Shown piece after piece: positions 52,656-63,264 of a DNA stretch of 64,000 bases. The stretch lies in NCBI GenBank assembly GCA_033239125.1, contig BSWB01000008.1, positions 4,742,001-4,806,000 on the forward strand. The letters run 5' to 3'. This DNA comes from Fagopyrum homotropicum. Its lineage: Eukaryota; Streptophyta; Magnoliopsida; Caryophyllales; Polygonaceae. A model generated the notes under the pieces. It was given only the letters and a program-made list of their open reading frames with translations. It searched no databases and was not told where the DNA came from. Position numbers and translations under genes: made by a program. The stretch's first letter is position 1, and each line of letters begins with the position of its first letter.

Positions 52656-54990
52656 TCAATCTCTCCTCGGTTGCGACGTCCGGACTTGAGATGGCGCAAT
52701 ATGAACCTCCTGTGCAACCGATTCATCATATATCGTTTGTAGTTCCTCTAGTAGCTCCTCTACAGTCGGTGCACCACGGCTAATAACATCTTGGAGGTGG
52801 ACTTGTATGATGTGTAGCCTCTGTATTGGAATATACACTTGTCAGCGTAAAAGGTAAAGTATAGAACTTTGAAAACCATCAAATAAATATAATAACACGT
52901 ACCCGAGTATTTAAAACAAGAACCGGAGGAGGACGATCTACTGGTGGAGTTTGTACAGCTGAGCTAGGAAGGATAAATGGATGGAACCACTCGCTGAACC
53001 AGGACATGTAGTCCTGAGATACAATCCATGGGTCAGGGGCCCTAGTCCGACTTTGAAGCGCAAATTGGCTCGTATCCTCGTGTCTAGCAGCCCACCGATC
53101 ATCTGCATAATGGAATCTGACCCTATACCCCTTAGTTCCAGTAGGGTGCGCTGCTCCAAATAAGGGACGACCCTCTCAAGCGGGACCGTCTGAACGTACC
53201 CAAACTGACGGAGGACCCGATCCGGCATGTATGGCTCGACAATGTTTCCAATCTGGATCGTACCGATGTACGTGGAAACAGCAAACTCGCTCTCGAAATC
53301 CAGAACTCTGTCCCCATAAGGCATGAACTTGATGTCCTCCGCTCTCATCTGATCCAACTGTGAGCGCAATGATCTCAGCCTCTCAAGAGTGGATGGTGAG
53401 GTCTTTGGGACAAAAAGTCTCGAAGCCCACCTTGCTGATCCATGACATCCTGGATCCTCCGCCGCCGAACAATCCAATGATGGGAAGTGGGCGTAGATCT
53501 AGAACTGTAATATGAAAGTTCTTATGAAATGCTTGTTAAATTAAGAAAAGCCTTACTAAGAAGTGACTTAGTAAATGAAAGTTCTTACCTGAAGCAGTTA
53601 CGTGCAACCTCTGATCGTCTTCACCTTCAGCCGTGCAGCGTCACCCATCATACTGTACGGAAAGTTCATATATGTCATTTGTCATAATAATAAAAAATGA
53701 AAGTTATTAATTAGTGAAACAGAGTGATAGTTATACGTACGAGTACAAGTACGCCAATACGCCGGTGCCCCAAGCCAAGTCTCTAGTACGGCCGTGATCA
53801 AGTACCAAATCGATCAACCAAGGTTGAATCTTGTTCGTCGATTTATCGACAAACAACGATGAGCCAAAAAGAAGAGGAGAAATACAGAAGCAACATCCTC
53901 AGCTGGGGTAGTTGGGTCGCGTCGACTGACATCATATGCAGTCCTCAACAAATCAATAGGTAGAGCTGTCTGGTGCCCCCAAGCCTCCACCTCTGATATA
54001 CGGAAGATGTCACTCAGCCACCTGCTACACTCTCGTGTAGACAGAGGTGTCACCAGGACGTCTCCATCAATCCTAATGCCTAGGATGATCGCTACATCAT
54101 GCAGAGTGATGGTCATCTCACCCCATGGTAGATGGAAGCTGTTGGTCTCTAGATGCCACCGCTCCACAAATGCATGTATATAGGCGTGGTCAACTCTAGC
54201 AAAAGAGACGTCAAGCAAACCTGGTAGGCCACTCTGAGATGCAATAGCAAACCAGGAATTGGGGTCGACTCCATCAGCATCGGAGATCTATCTACTCAGT
54301 ACATCGATGTGCTCTATCCGCCGCAACGCAGTCATGGGTCTCCTATAATCCTCCTTCATAAAACAACGCATATTCAATTAAGCGATTTATTAATTTAGCA
54401 TATGTAACATAATGTGTTACAACTATGATTTAGTTTTCTACCTCTCCCATCCAGACACCGCGAGCACGGTGACCGGCGTAGCAAGTCAGCACATCGCTGA
54501 TCAATGGTGCCCCTGTGTCTACAACAACACGGCCTTGATCAGCCGGTATAAATGGATCTTGTGGCGGCACTACGAGCTCCTCAGCTGGAACATCAAAATC
54601 AGACTCTTCCGCCTCGATATGGTCGCCAGCTGGTGGCTCTACCTGCTCCTCAATAGTAATATATATAGATGGCTCTACCAACTCGCCAGTAGTAATATCT
54701 GTAGGTGGCTCTACCTGCTCGTCAGTAGTAATATCTATATGCTCGCCAGCTGGTGGATTTATCTCCCCTAGCTATAAAGGAGCGTCCACCTCATGCTCTA
54801 ACTCTGACCCATAAGTCGGTTGTGGAAGAACCTCTCAACGGAAAGTTGGAGAAGGATCTGATAGGGAAGGTCTCAATGGCTGCTGAGCTGGTGGTGTGCC
54901 GGCCGCCGGACCAGCACCTTGAGAGCTGCTCTTTGTCGTAGCAAGTCTAGCTCTACGAACGGAGGCCGTAGGACGCCTCCGCCTCTCCAT
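52656..54990 (-). pseudogene. Plant mobile domain (PMD, MAIN-like) protein gene in the MULE
   Basis: On the minus strand it starts MERRRRPTASVRRARLATTK at 54990. An acidic N-terminal part has repeats of EQVEPP/GELVEPS type and stops near 54838 and 54770. After a likely intron (donor near 54442, acceptor near 54350) the PMD core appears: RRIEHIDVLSR (then a stop), FVERWHLETNSFHLPWGEMT, ITLHDVAIILGIRIDGD and PAEDVASVFLLFFLAHRCL. A further part (53477-52938, RAEDIKFMPYGDRVLDFESE, QFGYVQTVPLERVVPYLEQ) and a last exon ending at 52656 follow. PMD proteins (MAIN, MAIL1) act in silencing and genome stability in plants, and PMD genes are also known inside transposons. The stops suggest this copy is dead. 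Confidence 0.8.
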
Positions 54991-55610
54991 GCCTTGTAAT
55001 ATCTATAGTTTGGTATTTTAGTGTAATTTAATTATTTTCTTTAATTTAGTTTGCTTTAGTTTCATTTCAAATGAATTTAAAGGAAATTAAATGAGATTAA
55101 AAGAAATTAAAAGTAATTAAATGAAATTAAAAAGTAATTAAATTAATTTCATTTAATTTAATTTTTATTCTTTTTATTTTAAATGAAATTAAAAGTAATT
55201 AAACGAGATTAAAAAGTAATTTAATTTAATTTAATTTAATTTCATTCCATTTTATTTGAAATTAAATTACATGTATGAAATTAAAAAGTAATTAAATTAA
55301 TTTGAATTAATTTAATATAGTTTATTTTCATTCAATTTTAATTTACATTATAATTAATCCAAATTATTATTAATTTAAATTAATTTAAATTAATTTAATT
55401 TTAATTTTTCTTTAATTGTATTTATATAATTTAATTTAAAGTAATTAGGATAAAGTAATTTACTTTTAATTATAATATTAATTTAATAAAATATAATACA
55501 TTTTAATTAAATTAAATCTCATTCAAATATTTTTAATACAATTTAATTAATTTAACTTAAATGAATGCATTGGAATGCATTATAATGCATTCAAATGCAT
55601 TATGAACAAT
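54991..55610. other. AT-rich low-complexity stretch
   Basis: It consists mainly of AATTAAATGAAATTAAAAG-type words in many slightly different copies, followed at about 55561-55603 by several ATGCATT repeats. No gene is seen. It lies upstream of the PMD gene and may include its promoter. Confidence 0.65.
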
Positions 55611-56160
55611 GGCACCACGGTTACGGAACCCGTGACCGTGTGCCACTTTTCATCGTCATCGACAATCCGCCTTCAATGGCGGACTGTCGAAACGTTAACT
55701 CGATTATTTCCACAATGTCGTCTTCATTCAACCTAAAACTATCATAATCAACAACAGTCTAACATATTACACTCAATTTCATACTCAATTACGAACCCGA
55801 AACTAAAAAACAAAACTCGAACAAAATCGAAACAAAAAACGAACAAAAATCAAACGTTTACCTCTTTCGGATTGTGTTTCCGCTTTTGGAATGGTCTTCC
55901 TCCGTCACCGTCTTTATCCATTGCTCGATTTTGTGTAAAAACGGGTTGGATCGTCGATTTGCCCCTTCGTCTTCTTCGTTGCCGATCGCATGTTCGTTTC
56001 ATTTTTGGTTGAATGAAAGCTCTTACGGATACGACATCCGTAAGCGCTTTTAGGGTTTAAAAGTTCACGGTTACGGGATCCATAACCGTGAACTTTTTGT
56101 CAAGGTTAAGGATCTCGTAACCATGACCTTATGACGGTTTCGGGATCCGTAAACATCGTG
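55611..56160. repeat. Palindrome cluster at the MULE right end
   Basis: Inverted repeats are at 55611-55644 (GGCACCACGGTTACGG with CGTGACCGTGTGCC), 55660-55689 (CGACAATCCGCC, loop, GGCGGACTGTCG), 56060-56096 (TTCACGGTTACGGGATCC, then ATAACCGTGAA) and looser ones to 56160 (GGTTAAGGATCTCGTAACC; CGGTTTCGGGATCCG). The CGGTTACGG word also occurs in the left-end palindrome. A minus-strand ATG at 55921 followed by a possible splice donor near 55860 (MDKDGDGGRPFQKRKH) may be a small exon. Confidence 0.68.
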
Positions 56161-56404
56161 CCTTTATGAAATCTTGAATCGTGCGTTTACGACTTCCGTT
56201 TTATATTACCTCTCCATGTCCCTGTTTCTATGGGTTTTAAGATTTTCGCTTCCCCTTTTCTTTATGTATTATTTCCCGTGCATCATTACTAGTTTGTTGC
56301 ATATAAAACAAAGGGCATAATTGATATTCCTACATACAATATAAGTTCAAATCAACACTAAAAATTTTCACCTTTGAAAATTATTTGGGTAATTAAGAGT
56401 TTTA

Positions 56405-56696
56405 GGGCCCATTTGGTTCCAACTCCGAAAACGGAAACAAAATGGAAACAAATTTAGTCCATATATATATCTTTATTCATGAAATTTTGTGGAATCATTC
56501 TTTGTAGTTTCATACAAAATGCACTTGTCTTCCCACGTTTTGTTTCCCTATAGGGTATCAAGAGTAATCAAATTCAATTCCAATTACTTAAAATCACAAT
56601 GAATTATTCCAAAAATTTTCATAAACAAGGGTATATATATGAACTAGATTCGTTTCCATTCCGTTTTCGATTCCGGAGATAAAACCAAACGAGCCC
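56405..56696. mobile_element. Tourist-like MITE 2 (PIF/Harbinger type), TSD TTA
   Basis: A 292-bp element with ends GGGCCCATTTGGTTCCAA and, reversed at right, GGGCTCGTTTGGTTTTAT. It is flanked by TTA at 56402-56404 and 56697-56699. Internal text (TTTCATTCCG/CGGAAACAAAATGG, CCCTATAGGGTAT, TTCATAAA) shows it is of the same family as 32433-32707, in opposite orientation. Confidence 0.85.
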
Positions 56697-57086
56697 TTAA
56701 TATATTAAGTGAAAATTGAGAATATTGATAACACAAAATAAGAACATTGTGAAATAAAATAAAAGAATAAAATGATACTCGTTTCTTATAGACTAAGAAA
56801 TACATTTTAGATATACACATTAACGAGATGATTATATGATAATGATCTTGATAATATGGATTTTCTATTTCATTTTCTTGATAATATGGAATTCCCAAAT
56901 TAATAGTTGTTTAACGACTTGTTAGTTCCGAGTCGTAAGAAACTAATCAAAGTGAGCCATATAGTTTTGATACCACATGACGTCAAAGGGCACTTGTGTT
57001 GGTGCAAACCTTATATCTAATTCACACAAATTTTCTGACTTGAATAAGGAATAAAAGTTGGATACGAGTTTTATCCGTACGCATGC
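56697..57086. other. Non-coding spacer
   Basis: AT-rich sequence without a recognisable gene or repeat. It ends at the TAA duplication of the next element. Confidence 0.5.
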
Positions 57087-57089
57087 TAA

Positions 57090-57281
57090 GAGCATCTCCA
57101 TTAGAGAAACTATTTTTTAGTTTCTTAATACATTTTTACAATTTTATCTCTCTTCTACCTCATCTAAAGAAACTCAATTCTCCATCTCATATTTGGGTGA
57201 TAGTTTCTTAACTTACACCCTACTTACTTTATGTAGCCTATATTCTTTTTTTTTTTATTTTTTATGTATTATTATTATTAC

Positions 57282-57324
<43 letters not shown>

Positions 57325-58071
57325 GGCAATACGCAATGCGGAGGAGATGAAGATGCGATTGGGAATTGAAAAAACAAAGGTTAGAAAACAACGTCTCGCA
57401 ACACTCCGAATTCTCTTGAGTAAGACCACGAGAACGAGCATGGAAGTAAAATATCTCGAACGCTTAATGAAGATAGATTTTGAAGAAATGGAAGACCTTG
57501 CTTAACATGTTTTAGTTATTGTTATATTTTTGTTGTTTATTTATATTTCAAGTTCTTGTTTTTTTCTTTCTTTAAGCATTAATATAATAAATGTTGTTTT
57601 TAATTAAAAAAGTTTAAAGTATTAATATTTTAAAAAAGTTTATTAAAATATAATTAAAATATGATCAATATTAATGTCTATAGATAGATAAAAATATTTT
57701 CTAACTAAACATAAAATTATTATTTGTATTTTCATTATTTTTACTATATATTTTAAACCTTAAATCTTTATGGCTAATATTTGAATTAAAATTTTAAATA
57801 ATTCATCTACTTCCCTATTTTATAGCAAAACTTAAAATATAAAAAAAAACAAAAAAAACTAACAATTAAAATATAAGAAAAATATTAAAAACAAAACAAA
57901 AACTTACTTTGATTTCTGTGTTTTGTGCAGGAAATTGGCAGATTTCATCTCTTGAAGAAGAGACTTCTCTCCACTTATTGCCTCTATTCCCACACCACCT
58001 TCTGACATTAATTTTTATTTTTAAAAAATTATTTAGGGAAGAAACTTTGAGTGTGTGGGATGAAGATGCTC
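57090..58071. mobile_element. Harbinger-like non-autonomous element, TSD TAA
   Basis: A 982-bp element with short inverted ends, GAGCATCTCCAT at left and GAGCATCTTCAT reversed at right, flanked by TAA at 57087-57089 and 58072-58074. Near the left end is an ATT microsatellite (about 57268-57324). Its only open frame is at 57323-57505. Size, ends and 3-bp duplication fit a deleted PIF/Harbinger element. Confidence 0.72.
57323..57505 (+). CDS. Short charged helical ORF inside the Harbinger-like element
   Basis: Sixty codons from ATG (MAIRNAEEMKMRLGIEKTKV) to a stop (MKIDFEEMEDLA). The peptide is rich in Lys, Arg and Glu and looks helical. It resembles in style, but not clearly in sequence, the charged C-terminal end of the second protein of Harbinger elements. 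I infer a leftover exon; it may well be non-functional. Confidence 0.3.
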
Positions 58072-58074
58072 TAA

Positions 58075-58260
58075 GGAATATGTTAACGTTTCTTATTTCA
58101 GTCTTGGGACCAAACGATGTGGAATAACCCATCGATTTATATATTACGTTCACAATGTCTTGCTTTAATGTGAGATACATTTTATTTCATTACATCTCAA
58201 CACTCCCCTCAAGTGTTAATTACTTGAACTTGTGGACGAGTTTTGCATCTCATTCTCCTT
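58075..58260. other. Non-coding spacer before Tekay-F
   Basis: It includes CTCCCCTCAAGTG, a word common near retroelement 3' ends, but too little remains to assign it. Confidence 0.4.
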
Positions 58261-58937
58261 TTACCTCTTACCCAAAGTCAGGCAGACGATCCTACCGCTT
58301 GTATAGTCCAAAATGGGGATGACTGGGAAGTGCCTTGCGACCAGTCCAACGGGTGATGCTGATCCGCTTCAAGTACAAACCCGTATGGTGAAAGGGGACA
58401 AGGGCGAGATCGTTAAGATTCTCGTGTCACACCATAAATGGAATTAGTAATGGGATGACATAAATGGAAATATAATAAACCGGCTTGTGTGTTTTAAAGC
58501 ATGTTGTGTGTTTATGATGTCTTATGTGTGTGTGTGTGTGTGTCAATACCATGATTCTAATGCCTTGAATGCTGGCTAACGGTTTTATACCGATATTGTT
58601 GTAGTTGCCTTGCAGGTTAGGGACGCGGCCGAGATATCCGGAAGAGTGGGCAGTCGGGGTCCGTACATTGTAGGATGGGTTTATGGATGGAGTCTTGTAG
58701 ATATATATATTGTATATTGTATGTTTCCGATTTTTGGTCTTTGACTTTGTATCTCGGCTGGAGTCTTTAGTTTGTTTGCTTTGGGTTTCATTCATTGCAT
58801 AAAAATGTTTTTCGGTTTTGGCCTTTATTTGTGTCATGTTGCAAGATCCGGTGAAATTGTTGTCAGGCTAAGGGTCGGGACCCATTGTGAGGTCCTAACC
58901 CGTAGCATCCCGAGTCCCGCGGATTCGGGGTGTTACA
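58260..58937 (+). repeat. 5' LTR of Tekay-F (left part missing)
   Basis: The right edge is clear, at GGGGTGTTACA before the PBS. The left edge is uncertain because no TGTAACG start is present. It includes a (TG)n run at about 58524-58542. Confidence 0.72.
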
Positions 58938-58941
58938 AAAG

Positions 58942-58958
58942 TGGTATCAGAGCCCTAG
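58942..58958 (+). promoter_or_regulatory. Primer binding site, initiator tRNA-Met (Tekay-F)
   Basis: TGGTATCAGAGCCCTAG starts four bases after the LTR end. Its first 12 bases match the classic iMet site. Confidence 0.85.
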
Positions 58959-59121
58959 GTTCACAACAATGGCACTCGCAATCTTCTAAAGGCCGAATGA
59001 GGAATAAACAGAACTCACACGGGTTCTGACTTTTCGTTTTCAAAATCACATGCATGAGTCGGGGTAGAACGTACGGACCACCACTCCTTCCACGGGTCTC
59101 GGCAGCTTAGTTTATAGGACT

Positions 59122-59125
<4 letters not shown>

Positions 59126-59190
<65 letters not shown>
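59126..59190. repeat. (TA)n microsatellite
   Basis: An uninterrupted TA run of about 60 bp in the leader of Tekay-F. Confidence 0.9.
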
Positions 59191-59195
<5 letters not shown>

Positions 59196-62100
59196 TTTAT
59201 GTGGATTGTAGTTATGCATGATGGAGTTGATAGGTATCCTTGTGGATTGTACCCATGAATGATTGACTTGTTATGTATAGTAGTGGCATGGCCTTATATT
59301 GATATATGCTTATGTATGTGGTATGATAGGATCTTATTAGCTTTTGAACCTTGTATTGTTGTAATGTATTTTCTGAATTTGGCATATTAGTAGTGATATA
59401 GACATTGGACCTATATAGTCGTTTATGCGGATTCTTATTATATATAGTAGTAGATAGTACGAGACCTAATAGAAAAGATGATAAGTATAGTATCATCACC
59501 TTTAAAGACGATGCGGTTGGCTTGGGATAACGTTCATACGTGGAGGAATACACTCAAATATCAAGTTGAGCTTTTCGTGCTAACGAGCACCATGGCGTTT
59601 CTCGGATTTTTATTTTTTTTTATTTTTTTAAAAAAAGGATGTCGAAGAAGAAGATTGGAGATGTCGTAAACGAAGGACAACCAAGTGAAAGAACAACACA
59701 AGATAACTTAAGAGAAAGTGGAACGGAGACCATACAAGAAAAATGAGTATCATGAAGATATGGAAGTGGTTACGACGAAGTCACAAATGGAAGATGAGGA
59801 GACTAATACGGATAACAAACATAAGTTCTTCAAGAAGACGCGTGGACAACTAAAGATGCGAATCGAGGAGGAGAGAGATACATTCTAACAAGGTTAAAGG
59901 TGACATTCCATTCAGATGTGAAGTTTTCTTTAGACGCTCCTAAGCATTTGAGTCAAGACGAGAAGTATGATCGAGCCATTGACGAAAGATTAAGATACCG
60001 TAAGTTAAGCTTATAAGGTACCAATAAGTGAAGTGTCAACATTACTAGAGCTATGAGAAGAAGGGCATGGTGGGATTCACGTGGAGTTAACCGATTTCCA
60101 TTATAATGATAAGGCTAAGAAACGCCAAGAAGGAGGAAGTGTGTAAATGATGATTCCAAGAAGATGAAAGACGAAACGAGGAGCTTTGATCGAGGGACTT
60201 AAGATACCAACCAAGAGGAACGCGAGTGGATGCTAGCTAGTGCTATAATATTTTGGAGGGTGCACTTGAAAGACATCAAGGAAGAATGGTTAAGTCTATG
60301 AAAGGGAGTTATATGAAATAACAAGGCAAAGAAGATATAGTTATCTTAGAGAAGTGGAAGGAAGCATCGAATGTAGGAAGAGTTAAGGAAGGGTATGAAG
60401 AGTGAAATGAGCAAGTGAAGTTTAAGACAGAGTACCCTGAGAGGGTAGCCTTCAGGAGTATGGTAACATGGAGGGTAAGAAGAATGGTAAGTCATTGACA
60501 TTGGAGAAGGTCAGTTATAAGTTAATTGGTGGCAGCCAAGAACGCACATGTGCGGGATGGCTATTTATGAGCGTAGATGAGAAGAGTAGGCAAGACAATG
60601 GCATGAAGGATCGGTAACAAGAGCTTGGAGAAATTCCGGTGGTTCGGTGTAAGTAGTGAAGAAGTATGCCAACTTAGTACAATTATCTTAATCAAGTAAT
60701 ATTGCATGGGATCAAAGCGAGTGAATGTATCAGACCTCCCGGGGAGTGATTGTAATGATCCTGTGCAACTTTCTTAGGTCATGAGATTGACATATGGAGA
60801 ATGACACAGATCAGAACTTTTAAAGTTTGATTAAGGGGACGCATGGTATGTTTGTTCTAATAAATGAATGGTACGTTTTCGCAAGCAAAACTGAGTCAGA
60901 TGTTTCAGACTCACATGGAGGAGTCATGGTGGCTATGGCGCAAAAAGGAGGACCTAGATTAGGGGCAACGTTGCAAGCTTAGAGTTATAAGTTGGATACT
61001 TCAGTGATGTTGGTAGGGGGATATTAGCCTAGCGTTCTTCACAAGGCATACCAGTACGGTTGTAAAGTTGTTTTTGGAATACCAAGAGATGTATAAGATG
61101 ACCAACAAGAGTAGGAGAAGATTAAAATTTTGAAGTTTGAAGTCGTTGTGAGAAGTACAAGAAGTACATGAAAGATTGAGGTTAGAACCTCTACGGTCGA
61201 TTGGACGTTACATAAGAAAAGGGAGTAAATTCTACACCACTCGAAGGAATGGTGCAAGATTTGGTATAATACGAAAAACTCCCCCAATATGTTGGGATGT
61301 CTGGGAGAGCAAAGAAGATAAGAGCAATTGTTAGAAACACGGTTAAGTCTTGTAGTTTGGACCCTTATGGTAGCGCATAAGTGAGAAACCTTAGAAGATT
61401 TTTAGAATCATGTCATCCAAGAGGGAAAACGAGATTAAGTTAAATGAATACTTAAATAAGGCCCAAGAGTCAAGATACTCGAGCAAGTCTCTCAATTTCA
61501 AGAGATGAAGAATCTTTAAAAGAAGACGGTCAACATTGTAGCTAAAGATGGAGCAATGCACGTATCTAAAGGACGTCACCCCAACAAATCGAGGTAGATC
61601 ATTAATACCATGACCACCTATGAAATTTTAAGACAAGGTTGTGTCTGTCTCATTTTATGTGACGGAAAAAAAACCCGAGATATCACAGATTCCAATACGT
61701 TAGAATGTGGATTTTCCCACTAAGTCGAGCTTGATTTAATTCCGATATCTAAGGCGCTGTATGGGATGACACTTGTGAAAGACATGAGTTGTGGAAGCAA
61801 GTGAATGAGCAATAGCAAGAACTTATTGAAAAGAGTTCATTACAATTAGTGAAATGATATGGAGAACTCTGAATGTTATCTTGAACTCTTGATTGGAAGT
61901 TCATATTGAAATATATCTTAAACTCTTGATTTGAGGTTGTTATAGAGAACACCAATTTACAAAAATAGTGACGGTTATCTCCATTTGTACATCGATTACC
62001 ATGAGTCGAACAAGATAACAATGAAGAACAAGTATCTCTCACCACGGATAGATGATCTACTCGATCGGTTGCAAGGGTCGGTAGTCTCTTATAAAATGAA

Positions 62101-63240
62101 TTTAAGGTCTGATTGTCACCAAATGAGAATTTGAGACTAGGATATTGCAAATACGGCATTCCGGGACAAACCATGTTCACTACGAGTTGTAGTGATTCTA
62201 CATAGGCTTACTATTACGCTGGATAAGATATTTTGGTCAACTCTTGAAGAAGAGAGAAGTTGTATGACAAGTTGTCTCGGGATGACAAACCCCGATAGAT
62301 GCGAAAGAAGTTACAAGTTTTTTAGATGTGTTGAGCATTACCAGATCCGTGAACAGAGAAGTTGTATAACACCAATTATGGTATCCTCCGGATGACAACG
62401 AAGTATTGAATGGGACAAAGAATTGACAATAGAGTTATTGAGAGTTAAGAGGAGATTCATCAGTGCAACTGTTTTTACATTGCCTTGAGGTATGATGGAT
62501 TTGACTTGTACGAGTTATTCTTCAAGACAAGGTCTTGATCGAGTATTGAGGAATGAGGTAAAAGTAGTAGCATACGGGTCTCGATTAGTAGAACTAATGT
62601 GAAGTAAAGTATTTCCTTCATTACTTAGAACTTAGAACTATATTGGGAAGGTGTAACAACAAAGTTGGGTTTAGCAGGACCAATTAAGAATTTTGACATC
62701 TGTGTTAGAGGCAATCAAAGAGAATCATCATGGAAATGCTGCATTAAGAAAGACCCGAGAAGGAAGTTCAGTTTCCGATATAGCGGACCTCTTTGAGATC
62801 TCAGCATGAATTGGGAAAGTGGTTTACGGTTGGTACGGCCACCGAGAGTAGAGGGTGATCACCCGGTGTTTCATGTGTATCAGTCAACGGAGTCCATACA
62901 TGACTCGAGACATGTGATCCTCATGACGATCTAGTGGTAGACGAGGGACCAATGAGGCTAACTTGAAGATGTAGGATAGTATCTTTGGTTGAGTTACGCT
63001 GAGCTAGTAGCATCGATAGAATCGACGGGTTAGACCTAATTCTTTCCTTGGTTGAGTTATATGCATGGGTGATTATATGTGTAGATGTGTCGTATGTGGG
63101 ATTGTGTAATCTGATATATCTCGCGGTGGTAGTTTGAGTAGATTATGTGTATAGATTAGAAAGTTAAGTCTTCTTAGTTTGAGAGTTCCTACATTGGCCT
63201 TAGGGATCGAGAAGTTCGACGTATAGCAAGTTTCGGGACG
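59191..63240 (+). pseudogene. Tekay-F gag-pol remnants
   Basis: No long frame is left. Near 62020-62130 an RT stretch can be read (KNKYLSPRIDDLLDRLQGSV, then HQMRI), and near 62840-62920 the end of integrase (DHPVFHVYQSTESIHDSRHV). The distance between these is too short for a full RT, RNase H and integrase, so internal deletions exist. The 5' part (about 59600-61900) is purine-rich and probably gag to RT, but I cannot assign domains. Confidence 0.6.
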
Positions 63241-63264
63241 AAACTTGTTTTTAGGGGGATCTGA
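63241..63264 (+). promoter_or_regulatory. Polypurine tract of Tekay-F
   Basis: AGGGGGATCTGA lies just before the LTR start; the GGGACGAAACTT motif ahead of it is also found at the 3' end of Tekay-D. Confidence 0.78.

Larger units (their letters stand above)
48664..56290. mobile_element. Mutator-like element (FAR1 type) with a convergent PMD gene
   Basis: A transposase gene (+, 49000-52261) and a plant mobile domain gene (-, 54990-52656) converge between two palindrome-rich non-coding ends (48672-48778 and 55611-56160). Two convergent genes in one element recall mudrA/mudrB of Mutator. Both genes are broken. I could not show long terminal inverted repeats or a 9-bp duplication, so the borders, the right one above all, are estimates. 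The left edge coincides with the end of Athila-E. Confidence 0.68.

Noticed and set aside
52656..54990. PMD gene as a resident host gene
   Set aside because: It has several stops and lies tail-to-tail with a MULE transposase between matching palindromic ends, so element cargo is more likely. A decayed host paralogue cannot be fully excluded.
54991..55610. AT-rich stretch as an origin or matrix attachment region
   Set aside because: Base composition alone does not support a function.
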